Assembly: GCF_002933855.1 (NCBI RefSeq) | Contig: NZ_BFAQ01000057.1 | Location: 15,545-72,861, forward strand | Length of the DNA stretch: 57,317 nucleotides | Source: Vibrio penaeicida | Lineage (GTDB): Bacteria; Pseudomonadota; Gammaproteobacteria; Enterobacterales; Vibrionaceae | Direction: 5' to 3' | Shown here: in pieces, positions 24,693-33,297 of the stretch | Position numbering within the stretch: the first letter of the stretch is position 1 | How the letters are laid out: every line of letters begins with the position of its first letter | Made by a program: the position numbers and the translations under genes | Notes under the pieces: model-generated | What the model was told of the DNA's origin: nothing | The model's database searches: none | What the model saw: only the letters and a program-made list of their open reading frames with translations

Positions 24693-26150
24693 ATGAACTC
24701 AGATTCCATGAATCCGCACGTATTGAATGGCGCTGCGTCTGTGCCTTCTGAAAAAGAGCAGAGCCGGCAAGCCTACGACCCTAGCTACGATCCACTCACA
24801 CGACAAAATCCTGGTACTGGCCAAGCCTACGCACCTACTTACTGGATAGGAACAGCGGGCGAACCGCCTCAAGACGATGGGCCAATTCTGTCGGATACTG
24901 ATGCGGATGTCGTGATTATTGGATCAGGCTATACAGGGCTAACCGCAGCCATTTATCTTGCGGAACACTATGGAATCAGAGCAACAGTCTTAGAAGCCAA
25001 CCGAGCCAGTTGGGGGTGCAGCACACGCAACGGTGGGCAAGCACAATGTGCCAGTGGCCGCTTAAAGCGCTCCCAATGGATTGAGCGTTGGGGGTTAGAA
25101 ACCGCACTAAAAATGCACCGCGAATGCCTTGATGGTATGGAAACCTTCAAAGAACTGATTCAAGACATCGATTGTGAGCCTCAACCTGGCGGTCATCTCT
25201 ATATTGCGCATCGCAGTAAGGTCATGCCGACACTAGAAAAAGAAGCAAAGTTGCTTCGCGATACCTTTAATTACGACGCACAAATTCTTGATGCTGCCAC
25301 GGTAAAGCGCGACTTTGTTGACGATAAAGAAGCGGCTGGTGCTATGCACGAACCAGAAGGCATTGGTATTCATGCAGGAAAATTAGCGTTCGGTTATTTG
25401 GAAAAAGCACGGCGTCTAGGCGTGAAAGTACACACCAGTAGCCCTGTGATCGGGTGGACATCGGAAGGTGACGTCCATTACATCAAAACACCGGGTGGCA
25501 TTGTAAAAACCCAAGCTGTTGGCGTTGCGACAGGTGGTTACACATCACAAGGGTTGCACCCAGAACTCAAAAACCGCCTGCTGCCTATTCTCTCTAACTC
25601 CATCGTGACTCGCCCGCTCACTGATGCAGAAATCGATGAATGTAATTTCAAAACCAAACAAGTCTTAACGGATACACGGGTTTTACGTCATTACTATCGC
25701 CTGTTACCAGACAACCGAGTGCAAATTGGCTCGCGCAGTGCGATAACTGGCAAGTCTGCATCAGAAGAGAAGTACAAGCAATTTCTTGTTAACGATTTAC
25801 ACCGTAAATTCCCCGCGTTAACAGGGATAGAGGTCGATTATTCATGGTGGGGTTGGGTTGATGTAAGCCACGACATGATGCCTAGGATTTACCAGCCGAA
25901 CTATAAAGAATCGATTTATTACGCACTAGGCTATGGCGGTAATGGCGTGATGTACTCCGCGCAAGCAGGTAAGCGGCTCGCCCAATGGATCGCAGGAGAA
26001 GGACAAAACCTCGACCTCCCTATTTTTCAATCCAAATTGCCGTTCCCAAACCTTCGGGAAGTGGTGGAATCGGAGGCATTTTCTCCGTTTCGCCGCATGG
26101 GGCAACGGTTCTTGTACAAGTGGTATCACCTAAAAGACGAAGTGCTGTAA
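24693..26150 (+). CDS. tauY: Taurine dehydrogenase large subunit, FAD oxidoreductase
   Basis: 485 residues. An N-terminal tail of about 65 residues precedes a Rossmann FAD-binding motif DVVIIGSGYTGLTAAIYLAE (GxGxxG) near residues 69-88, followed by EANRASWGCSTRNGGQ, the DAO-family GCS/GG segment. The C-terminal FAD contact is YYALGYGGNGVMYSAQAGK. This is the DadA/PuuB-like family to which TauY of Paracoccus and Rhodobacter belongs; it oxidatively deaminates taurine to sulfoacetaldehyde and ammonia, passing electrons to the respiratory chain. The neighbours xsc, tauX and the TRAP transporter support taurine over other amines. GGAGG lies before the ATG. Confidence 0.82.
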   Translation: MNSDSMNPHVLNGAASVPSEKEQSRQAYDPSYDPLTRQNPGTGQAYAPTYWIGTAGEPPQDDGPILSDTDADVVIIGSGYTGLTAAIYLAEHYGIRATVLEANRASWGCSTRNGGQAQCASGRLKRSQWIERWGLETALKMHRECLDGMETFKELIQDIDCEPQPGGHLYIAHRSKVMPTLEKEAKLLRDTFNYDAQILDAATVKRDFVDDKEAAGAMHEPEGIGIHAGKLAFGYLEKARRLGVKVHTSSPVIGWTSEGDVHYIKTPGGIVKTQAVGVATGGYTSQGLHPELKNRLLPILSNSIVTRPLTDAEIDECNFKTKQVLTDTRVLRHYYRLLPDNRVQIGSRSAITGKSASEEKYKQFLVNDLHRKFPALTGIEVDYSWWGWVDVSHDMMPRIYQPNYKESIYYALGYGGNGVMYSAQAGKRLAQWIAGEGQNLDLPIFQSKLPFPNLREVVESEAFSPFRRMGQRFLYKWYHLKDEVL

Positions 26151-26302
26151 CTCGCTCTTCTTTGGCGATTCACTGCAAACTTATTTATTCACTACGCATT
26201 TTCTTAAGGAGAACAACACGCACGTTTAATCGGGGCGTCTTGCGGAAACATCTTCATCCAGCAACGGACGCATAACAGGCACAAGGAAGAAAGGTTAAAA
26301 CA

Positions 26303-27301
26303 ATGATACTTACCAAATCGAAATTCATTTCATGGAGCGCTTTGATTGCCGTCGCAATCGCGGCTCCCGTCACTTCTGCCAAGACCTTTAAAATGGCACT
26401 GGGTGATGCAGCTGGTGGTACACAATGGGAATTAGGCACCAAATTTAGCGAACTGATGGAAAAGAAAACCAATGGCAGTGTGAAATTGGATTTGTTTCCT
26501 AATGGTCAGCTTGGCAACGAACAAGACACCGTCAATAACGCAGCCATCGGCTTGCTCGATTTTTCCGTACTCGCGATCAATAACGTGACCCCTTTTTCTC
26601 CGTCGGTGGGTTTGCTCACCATGCCGTATCTGATTCAAAGTGCGGAAGAAGCCAAAAAACTGACTCAAGGCGCTGTTGGAGATGAGTTAGTGAAAAACAC
26701 CATTCGCGACGCAAACGTTCGAATTGTGGGTTGGGCGTATTCAGGATTTCGTGTTCTGACCAACTCCAAGCGCCCAGTGAAAACACTGGCAGACCTGAAA
26801 GGGTTGGTGATCCGAGTCCCGAAGAACGACATCATGATTTCGGCTTATCAAGCATGGGGAATTAACCCAACGCCTATGGCATGGTCGGAAACCTTCACCG
26901 GATTACAGCAAGGCGTGGTCGATGGTCAAGACAACCCTTATATCACTGTCCACGCAATGAAATTCAATGAAGTTCAGAAGTACGTCACCAATATTCGCTA
27001 CATCTTTTCGATCGAGCCGCTGATTGTCAGTGAATCGATATTCCAAGAGCAGTCCAAAGACATACAAGAAGCGATACTTGCGGCAGGTAAAGAAGCAACC
27101 GAGCACAGCTATCAATTCTTACTGGAGTCGGAAGACCGAATCCGCAAAGACTTAGTCGCTAAAGGTATGGTAATTACAGAGCCAGCCGACGGTGAAAAAG
27201 AATGGATGAACAAGGTGACTGAAAAAGTATGGCCAAAGTTTTATTCCAGCATTGGCGGCAAAGAAAAACTGGATGACACATTGAAATCTCTCGGTCGTTA
27301 A
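26303..27301 (+). CDS. tauK: TRAP transporter substrate-binding protein, taurine type
   Basis: 332 residues of the DctP family with a signal peptide cleaved near residue 26 (APVTSA-KTFK). Typical DctP segments are WELGTKFSELMEKKTNGSVKLDLFPNGQLGNEQD, GWAYSGFRVLTNSKRPVKTLADLKGLVIRVP with the ligand-binding Arg, and WSETFTGLQQGVVDGQDNPY. It captures substrate in the periplasm for the DctQM-type membrane subunits encoded next. Because it follows tauXY and xsc, taurine is the probable substrate, as for TauKLM of Rhodobacter sphaeroides. A 145-bp gap with a hairpin separates it from tauL, fitting the usual excess of binding protein. Confidence 0.85.
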   Translation: MILTKSKFISWSALIAVAIAAPVTSAKTFKMALGDAAGGTQWELGTKFSELMEKKTNGSVKLDLFPNGQLGNEQDTVNNAAIGLLDFSVLAINNVTPFSPSVGLLTMPYLIQSAEEAKKLTQGAVGDELVKNTIRDANVRIVGWAYSGFRVLTNSKRPVKTLADLKGLVIRVPKNDIMISAYQAWGINPTPMAWSETFTGLQQGVVDGQDNPYITVHAMKFNEVQKYVTNIRYIFSIEPLIVSESIFQEQSKDIQEAILAAGKEATEHSYQFLLESEDRIRKDLVAKGMVITEPADGEKEWMNKVTEKVWPKFYSSIGGKEKLDDTLKSLGR

Positions 27302-27391
27302 TTCATTAATCAGCGCCAGTTTAGAGCGCATATAACGATAAAAACGCCTTACACAGAATACGTCTATTTAGAACGGTATTCGTCCCTACAC

Positions 27392-27424
27392 AATGGCATC
27401 TAACCCTATTCGTTGGATGCCATT
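27392..27424 (+). other. Intercistronic hairpin between tauK and tauL
   Basis: AATGGCATC-T-AAC-N7-GTT-G-GATGCCATT folds into a 13-bp stem with one U-G pair and a 7-nt loop. No T tract follows, so it is not a standard terminator. It may stabilise the upstream tauK mRNA or mark a processing site, giving more binding protein than membrane subunits. A smaller inverted repeat GAATAC/GTATTC lies just before it (about 27355-27381). Confidence 0.6.
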
Positions 27425-27446
27425 CTAGCTCGCAGAGACTCGTGTC

Positions 27447-28019
27447 ATGAAGTCATTGAGAAAACATCTAAACAATATTGAAGAATACACATGCTGCCTG
27501 TTATTGGCTTCGTTTGTGATTCTTCTCTTTTCGCAAATTGTATTGCGGCAGACTTTCCAATATTCCATACCTTGGGGTGATGAAGTGGCCACATACATGT
27601 TCGTTTGGTTTGCTTATTTGGGTGCCGTTGTTGCGGCGAAGATGTCGGCGCATAACCGTGTGAGTTTCCATTTCCGGTTCTTCCCGCCAATAGTCAAAAC
27701 CGTTAGTGAAACCATTGCCGACCTTATCTGGGTAGCGTTCAATCTTTATTTTGTATACCTAAGTTACGACTTTGTTTTCAACAAAATGAACCTGTTTTGG
27801 AAGTCTCAAACCACTGGGATTCCAATGAAGTATTTCTATCTTATTTTGCCCATCGCTTTCTTCTTAATGTCGGTTCGCATCCTATGGAATAACTACGAAA
27901 AACTGGTGCTTGGCATTGAAGCAACAGACCCGGAAAGCGAAGAGATTCAAAAACAATCGTTAAAAAACGATTTTCTTAAAAACAAATTTTCGAAAAACAA
28001 AGCCTTCAAGGCTGAGTAA
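27447..28019 (+). CDS. tauL: TRAP transporter small membrane subunit
   Basis: 190 residues of the DctQ family with four membrane helices. The signature PWGDEVATYMFVWFAYLGAVVAAKMSAHNRV is at about residues 32-62. The C-terminal tail is unusually long and lysine-rich (KNDFLKNKFSKNKAFKAE) and looks like a short duplicated segment. It forms the transport complex with TauM. It starts ATG at 27447 after the intercistronic hairpin and has only a weak ribosome site, so translation is probably lower than that of tauK. Confidence 0.85.
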   Translation: MKSLRKHLNNIEEYTCCLLLASFVILLFSQIVLRQTFQYSIPWGDEVATYMFVWFAYLGAVVAAKMSAHNRVSFHFRFFPPIVKTVSETIADLIWVAFNLYFVYLSYDFVFNKMNLFWKSQTTGIPMKYFYLILPIAFFLMSVRILWNNYEKLVLGIEATDPESEEIQKQSLKNDFLKNKFSKNKAFKAE

Positions 28020-28033
28020 ATGGAGCCCTAAGC

Positions 28034-29377
28034 ATGGAAGCCTATTTAACTCTGATTCTATTTGGCGGCTTTTTAGTGCTGCTGATATTGGGAGCCCCAA
28101 TTACCGTCTCGTTGGCGGGCGCCTCGATGGCGGCTTACCTACTACTTGATAAAAACCCGATTGCGTTAGTGCAAATCGCTTTTACCTCGGTTGGGAATTT
28201 CCCCCTAATGGCGCTGCCAGCGTTTGTTTTAGCTGGGGCATTAATGGAAGCGGCAGGCATCTCTAAACGGCTAGTCGATATAGCAGAAAGTTTAGCTGGA
28301 CCTGTAACGGGTGGTTTAGGTATGGCAACCGTGGTGGCCTGCCTGTTTTTTGGCGCGATCTCCGGTTCAGGTCCGGCTACCACTGCCGCGGTTGGTATGC
28401 TCATGATCCCAGCCATGGTGAAGCGAGACTATGAAAAAAGCTACGCCTCCGCCGTCACTGCTGCCTCTGGTGGGCTTGGGATCATCATTCCGCCGTCTAT
28501 CCCACTTGTGATTTTTGGTATCTCTTCCATGGGGTTAATGCCACCACCCGAAGCGATTGCCGAGCACGGTACTTTTTCAACGGTTTCCATTCCTAAGCTC
28601 TTTGTCGCAGGTGTGATCCCTGGTTTGATTATGGCGCTGTCGCTCATGGCAACTAATTATGTTATTGCCAAAAAACGAGGCTACAAGGGGCTGAAAGAAG
28701 ATTGGGACTCGAGAGAAATCAGAACAGCGGCAAGGCATGGTATTTGGTCCATTTTGGCCCCCTTTCTTATTCTTGGTGGTATCTACAGCGGTATTTTCAC
28801 ACCGACCGAATCGGCCGTGGTGGCGATTTTTTACTCCCTTTTTGTTGGGTTGTTTCTGCACCGAGAACTCACCTTTCAAAGCATCATCAAATCGCTTTCT
28901 ACCACAACATGGATAACAGGTCGTGTCTTGTTGATTCTGTTTGCGGCAACAGTATTTGGCCGCCTTCTGGTGGAACAAAAAATTCCAGTAGTCGTCGCTG
29001 ATTCTCTGCTTAGCCTAACCGACAACATGTATCTGGTATGGGCGCTAACCATCAGCTTACTCATCTTCATTGGTATGTTCATGGAAACCTTAGCTGCCAT
29101 CATGATCATTGTGCCGGTACTGCTGCCGATCATGTACATGCTGGGTGCCGATCCAACTCACGTCGGCATTGTAGTCGTGTGTGTATTGTCGATTGGTTTT
29201 GCCACCCCGCCCCTTGGGGAAAACATCTTTGTCGCATCGGGGATTGGTGGCTCAACGGTTGAACAGATAACAGCGAGAATTCATCCGTTTGTGATTACCT
29301 CGGTGATCGCGGTATTCATCATCGCCTTCTTCCCGAGTTTGTCGCTGTATCTGCCTAAGTTAGTTGGGTTCCCTTGA
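28034..29377 (+). CDS. tauM: TRAP transporter large membrane subunit
   Basis: 447 residues of the DctM family with about twelve helices. Typical motifs are VGNFPLMALPAFVLAGALMEAAGISKRLVD, GAISGSGPATTAAVGMLMIPAMVKRDY, ASGGLGIIIPPSIPLVIFG and FATPPLGENIFVASGIGG. It drives Na+-coupled uptake together with TauL and the binding protein TauK. It begins 14 bp after tauL with GGAG upstream. It is the last gene of the rightward tau cluster and runs convergent to an IclR gene 55 bp away. Confidence 0.9.
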   Translation: MEAYLTLILFGGFLVLLILGAPITVSLAGASMAAYLLLDKNPIALVQIAFTSVGNFPLMALPAFVLAGALMEAAGISKRLVDIAESLAGPVTGGLGMATVVACLFFGAISGSGPATTAAVGMLMIPAMVKRDYEKSYASAVTAASGGLGIIIPPSIPLVIFGISSMGLMPPPEAIAEHGTFSTVSIPKLFVAGVIPGLIMALSLMATNYVIAKKRGYKGLKEDWDSREIRTAARHGIWSILAPFLILGGIYSGIFTPTESAVVAIFYSLFVGLFLHRELTFQSIIKSLSTTTWITGRVLLILFAATVFGRLLVEQKIPVVVADSLLSLTDNMYLVWALTISLLIFIGMFMETLAAIMIIVPVLLPIMYMLGADPTHVGIVVVCVLSIGFATPPLGENIFVASGIGGSTVEQITARIHPFVITSVIAVFIIAFFPSLSLYLPKLVGFP

Positions 29378-29432
29378 TTGGAACTTAGCGTTAACGACAG
29401 CCAAACTGCTTTGCGCTTGGCTGGTTTCCCCC

Positions 29433-30227
29433 TTACAGCCCCAACCGATTATTCGGGTTTATACGAGCAGCGACGTCTCTCATCAGTGGCAGTAAGTCTT
29501 GCTTTAAGCGCTCTTCATCCCAAGAAGGTGTTTGAACCACCGCAACTAGGCAGGCTTTAACTTGGTGATGGCTATCGTAGATAGGCACGCTTAAATTCAA
29601 GTTCCCTTGTCTCACTTCTTGATGAGTGATGCAGAAACCTTGCTCTCGCGCTGTGTTGACTTCTTGAATAATTTCATTGGGATCCGTTTGAGTGTAAGGC
29701 GTCACCTTTTTCAGGTTTGAATTCTCAAGGTAATGTTGGACCGCTTCTGAAGTTTTGGAAGATAGGAACAGTCGCCCTGATGTTGTGCAAAACAGTGGGA
29801 GCCTAAATCCGGGAAAGTCGTTTTGATAAGCTTCTTTATTGCTCTGTAAAGGAATCAAATAGGCTATATCGTCTTGAAAAGGCACACTTAATCCAATCCG
29901 CGCGTCCACTTGCTGCCTAAGCTGCACAATATGGGGATAGGCAGCATTAATCAGAGGATCGGAGCTTAAAAATTGGCTTGCCGGAAATAAAGATCGCATC
30001 GCGATTTTGTACCGCTTCGAGTCCGGATCTTTCACTAAATACCCTAACGTTTCCAACGTATATATGTAGCGCTGAGCCGCGCTTTTTGTCATCCCAGTAA
30101 GCTTAACAATTTCTGTGAGAGAAAGGCTCTCTGCATTACCAATGAAGCTCTCTAAAACAACAAACGCTTTCTCTACTGCCCCAACATAAAGTGCGTTATT
30201 TTTGCGCTCTTCGCTCATGCTTTCCAT
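29433..30227 (-). CDS. IclR-family regulator of the divergent transporter operon
   Basis: 264 residues. The winged helix spans about 10-75 (LSLTEIVKLTGMTKSAAQRYIYTLETLGYL). The IclR ligand domain follows (RIGLSVPFQDDIAYLIPLQSN, LPLFCTTSGRLFLSSK, CITHQEVRQGNLNLSVPIYD). Divergent from tctC-tctB-tctA-ggt with several palindromes between, so it most likely controls that operon. It could instead bind near tauM, but its promoter faces the tct genes. An alternative start ATG lies three codons downstream (30218). Confidence 0.88.
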   Translation of the reverse strand: MESMSEERKNNALYVGAVEKAFVVLESFIGNAESLSLTEIVKLTGMTKSAAQRYIYTLETLGYLVKDPDSKRYKIAMRSLFPASQFLSSDPLINAAYPHIVQLRQQVDARIGLSVPFQDDIAYLIPLQSNKEAYQNDFPGFRLPLFCTTSGRLFLSSKTSEAVQHYLENSNLKKVTPYTQTDPNEIIQEVNTAREQGFCITHQEVRQGNLNLSVPIYDSHHQVKACLVAVVQTPSWDEERLKQDLLPLMRDVAARINPNNRLGL

Positions 30228-30246
30228 TGCTCATCTATCCTCAAAA

Positions 30247-30339
30247 TATTGCATTGCTCAATTTTTACACTTGACAACATTATTAACAAGATCGAAACTA
30301 AATATCACAATACAGTAACATGTATTACAATGCAATACA
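30247..30339. promoter_or_regulatory. Divergent IclR/tct promoter with nested palindromes
   Basis: A perfect -35 TTGACA (30271-30276) faces tctC. Palindromes are AATACA-N6-TGTATT (30309-30326) and TGTATT-N7-AATACA (30321-30339), which share an arm. TATTGCATTG (30247-30256) is repeated inverted as CAATGCAATA (30328-30337). These arms lie close to both start codons and are the likely operators of the adjacent IclR protein. Confidence 0.55.
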
Positions 30340-30350
30340 AAAAGGAACTT

Positions 30351-31310
30351 ATGATGAAAAGGATTTTTTCGATTTTAACTTTAATATGGTTAACCGTTTG
30401 GAGTGTTCATAGCTCGGCAAACAACTGGCCAAAACGCAATATCCAACTTACGGTGGGCTACGGTGCGGGTGGAACAACGGACTCGACAGCACGCGTGCTC
30501 GCTAAACTGTTAGAAGACGATCTCGGTAAAAAGGTGGTTGTCGTGAACAAACCTGGTGGCGGCGGTGCGGTTGCTGCATCACTGGCTAAGGGCGCTCGTC
30601 CCAATGGCTACGCACTATTCACTTTCACAACTGGGGCTGCTGTGCTGTCCCCTCACATGCAAACACTGCCCTATGATCCATTGAACGACTTCACATTGAT
30701 CGCACAATTTGCTCAATGGAATTTGGGGATTGTTGTACCCGCGGATGCGCCATACGACTCACTGCCTCAACTCATCGATTACGCCAAAAAACACCCAGGA
30801 AAGCTCAGCTACGCCGTTGCCGGATCGGGTACCCCGCAACACCTGACAATGGAAAGGTTGGCAAATCGCGAATCGTTAGAATGGAAAGCCGTACCTTTTA
30901 AAGGTGGGGCGGCATCGGTCACAGCATTACTTGGTAAACATGTCGACTTTATGGTTGGCGCTACTGAGTGGCTACCCCAAGTTCAGTCGGGAGAATTTAA
31001 GCTTCTTGCCATCATCACCGACAAAAAAATGAAGCAATTCCCAGACGTTCCAACGCTGTTAGATCTTGGTTATCCAATCAGCGCGCCCTCTATTTTGGGT
31101 ATCGCTGGACCAAAGGGCATCCCTCAAGACATCGTTGAAAAGCTCAGTCTATCGATACTAAAAGCCAGTGGCTCTAAAGATATGGAAGAAATTATCCAAC
31201 GTCTGGCAATGCAAACTAGCTACCTCGGTCCGAAAGATTTTCGCTCTAAGGTAGAGCAGGAATTTGAAATTCAGGGCGCCATCATTCAACAAGCAGGTCT
31301 TGGAAAATAA
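30351..31310 (+). CDS. tctC: Tripartite tricarboxylate transporter binding protein
   Basis: About 319 residues of the TctC/BUG family with a signal peptide (MKRIFSILTLIWLTVWSVHS). Characteristic parts are WPKRNIQLTVGYGAGGTTDSTARVLAKLLEDDLGKKVVVVNKPGGGG, the YAVAGSGTPQHLTMERLA loop and PFKGGAASVTALLGKHVDFM. It binds a periplasmic carboxylate for the TctAB membrane unit. ATG at 30351 or 30354, both behind AAAGGAA. An upstream extension of the frame crosses the promoter and is not credible. BUG proteins bind varied ligands; the terminal gamma-glutamyltransferase in this operon hints at a glutamyl or pyroglutamate-like compound. Confidence 0.88.
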   Translation: MMKRIFSILTLIWLTVWSVHSSANNWPKRNIQLTVGYGAGGTTDSTARVLAKLLEDDLGKKVVVVNKPGGGGAVAASLAKGARPNGYALFTFTTGAAVLSPHMQTLPYDPLNDFTLIAQFAQWNLGIVVPADAPYDSLPQLIDYAKKHPGKLSYAVAGSGTPQHLTMERLANRESLEWKAVPFKGGAASVTALLGKHVDFMVGATEWLPQVQSGEFKLLAIITDKKMKQFPDVPTLLDLGYPISAPSILGIAGPKGIPQDIVEKLSLSILKASGSKDMEEIIQRLAMQTSYLGPKDFRSKVEQEFEIQGAIIQQAGLGK

Positions 31311-31796
31311 ATGGAGATTGGCGAGCTTGCTCAGTACCAGCTCGCCTCTATAAAAATGACTGAACGTAAAAATATGATTGCATCATGTGCGCTTGTTGGG
31401 TTTTCTGTTGCGCTGATGGTTTATTTAATCCCAACACAAATCGTCGAATCTAGCGGAGGATTGTCTCCTCGGCTTTTCCCTTACGCGGCTTGCATCGCAA
31501 CTGGTCTTGGGGGGCTGACCCTGTTTGTTAGATCCATTCGCCGCCGAAGCTCTACAAACTCAGAAGTGAAAAGCACATTCAGCCTACTGCCTTTGTTTGT
31601 GCTCGTTAGCTTAGCAACATTTATTTTCTTATTTGAAAAGGTTGGCTATTTCGTTTCTGCACCTGTACTCATCGCCGCATTGATGCTGATTTACGGAAAC
31701 CGAAGCCCACTCATAGTACTGACGACAACCGCAGTGAGCAGCATCTCGCTTTATGTGATGTTTGTGTATGGGTTGAACTTATATTTGGGGGGATAA
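31311..31796 (+). CDS. tctB: Tripartite tricarboxylate transporter small membrane subunit
   Basis: 161 residues with four membrane helices and the TctB signature SGGLSPRLFPYAACIATGLGGL at about 47-68. The start codon follows the tctC stop directly (TAA-ATG), so translation is coupled; a later ATG (MTERKNMIAS) would suit the usual TctB length better. It pairs with TctA. Confidence 0.82.
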   Translation: MEIGELAQYQLASIKMTERKNMIASCALVGFSVALMVYLIPTQIVESSGGLSPRLFPYAACIATGLGGLTLFVRSIRRRSSTNSEVKSTFSLLPLFVLVSLATFIFLFEKVGYFVSAPVLIAALMLIYGNRSPLIVLTTTAVSSISLYVMFVYGLNLYLGG

Positions 31797-31797
31797 A

Positions 31798-33297
31798 ATG
31801 ATCACAGATATTTTCTCTGCCATCGTTGTTGTATTCGAGTTTCAAAACCTATTGGCGATCTTTATCGGCGTTGCATTTGGCATATTCATGGGCGCGGTTC
31901 CGGGTCTGACAGCCACCATGGGTATCGCGTTGGTGATTCCATTAACCTACAACCTGGATACCATTACTGCTTTCTGCATTTTATTAGGGGCCTATAAGGG
32001 CTCACTCTACAGTGGGTGTATACCTGCAATTTTGATCAATACACCGGGTACTCCGGCCGCAGCCGCCACGGTTATGGATGGTTTTCCCCTCACCCAAAAA
32101 GGGCGAGGTTCAGAAGCGATGGGAGTTGCATTATGGTCGTCCGTAATTGGTGACGTAATTTCCACCGTCGTATTGATCTTTGGTGCGGTCTTTCTCGCTA
32201 AATTTGCGACGAATTTTGGCCCTGCTGAATTCGCCACGTTAGTCCTATTTTCTTTGAGTATTGTCGCCAGCGTTTCCGGTAATTCATTAATAAAAGGTCT
32301 TATTGCCGCATCCTTAGGCTTTTTGTTTGGTACCGTTGGGCTGGATCCCATTCATGCCACACCGCGATTTACCTTTGGCTCCGTAAACTTGATGAATGGT
32401 ATATCCATCATGGCAATGCTAATCGGTTTATTCGCCGTGTCTGAATTACTGGTCCGCTCGGAAGACATAGGCAAAAAGAGGTCAAACGCCCCATTAGCTA
32501 ATAGAGTTAGGGTGACATGGCAGCAAATTCGCGCCCTATTTCCCACCATTTTTCGCGGCTCCATCATTGGTACTGTATTAGGAGCGATCCCCGGTCTTGG
32601 TGCAACGCCAGCAGCATTCCTCTCCTACTCTGAAGCAAAAAGAAACGCCAAGCAGCCTGAAGAGTTTGGAAAGGGGTCGCTAGAAGGCGTCGCGGCATGC
32701 GAATCGGCAAATAATGCCACTTGCGGAGGTGCTCTTATTCCTCTTATGGCTCTTGGTGTACCAGGAGATGTTACGACAGCCGTTCTACTGGGTGCATTTT
32801 TGATTCATGGATTGGCACCAGGACCGATGTTATTTACGGACAGTATCGACTTGGTTTACGCCATATTTATCGCATTGCTGACCGCCGCCCTGATGCTGCC
32901 AGTGTTGGGTGTTCTAGCTATTCGGTTGTTCTCGCATATCACCAGAATCAGCCCGTCGATCTTGTACCCTATGATCGCCATTCTCTGTGTTTTGGGTGTC
33001 TATGGCTTCAATTCCAGTGTCACCGATCTCTGGGTCATGCTGTTCTTTGGCTTACTCGGATACATAATGAGAAAATTTGATTTTCCTCTCGCGCCTATGA
33101 TGATCGGCTTTGTTTTAGAGCCAATAGGAGAAAGCTCAGCACGTCAGGCACTGACTATCTCATCGGGCGACTGGTCGATATTTTTCTCGACCCCTATTTC
33201 TGTCTTATTCCTCGTATTAACGGCAGCTTCCATCACCTTAATTGGTTATCGCACCATTCAAAGTAAAAGGACTTCACACAGTGGATCAGATAAGTAA
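31798..33297 (+). CDS. tctA: Tripartite tricarboxylate transporter large membrane subunit
   Basis: 499 residues with about eleven helices. TctA signatures include GIFMGAVPGLTATMGIALVIPLTY, GCIPAILINTPGTPAAAATVMDGFPL, GSIIGTVLGAIPGLGATPAAFLSYSEAK and the region around EGVAACESANNATCGGALIPL. It forms the ion-coupled permease with TctB, fed by TctC. It starts 1 bp after tctB and its last 17 bp overlap the start of the gamma-glutamyltransferase gene. Confidence 0.92.
   Translation: MITDIFSAIVVVFEFQNLLAIFIGVAFGIFMGAVPGLTATMGIALVIPLTYNLDTITAFCILLGAYKGSLYSGCIPAILINTPGTPAAAATVMDGFPLTQKGRGSEAMGVALWSSVIGDVISTVVLIFGAVFLAKFATNFGPAEFATLVLFSLSIVASVSGNSLIKGLIAASLGFLFGTVGLDPIHATPRFTFGSVNLMNGISIMAMLIGLFAVSELLVRSEDIGKKRSNAPLANRVRVTWQQIRALFPTIFRGSIIGTVLGAIPGLGATPAAFLSYSEAKRNAKQPEEFGKGSLEGVAACESANNATCGGALIPLMALGVPGDVTTAVLLGAFLIHGLAPGPMLFTDSIDLVYAIFIALLTAALMLPVLGVLAIRLFSHITRISPSILYPMIAILCVLGVYGFNSSVTDLWVMLFFGLLGYIMRKFDFPLAPMMIGFVLEPIGESSARQALTISSGDWSIFFSTPISVLFLVLTAASITLIGYRTIQSKRTSHSGSDK

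Noticed and set aside
29378..29560. 60-residue ORF after tauM
   Set aside because: Most of it lies antisense to the 3' end of the IclR gene, with no ribosome site of its own.
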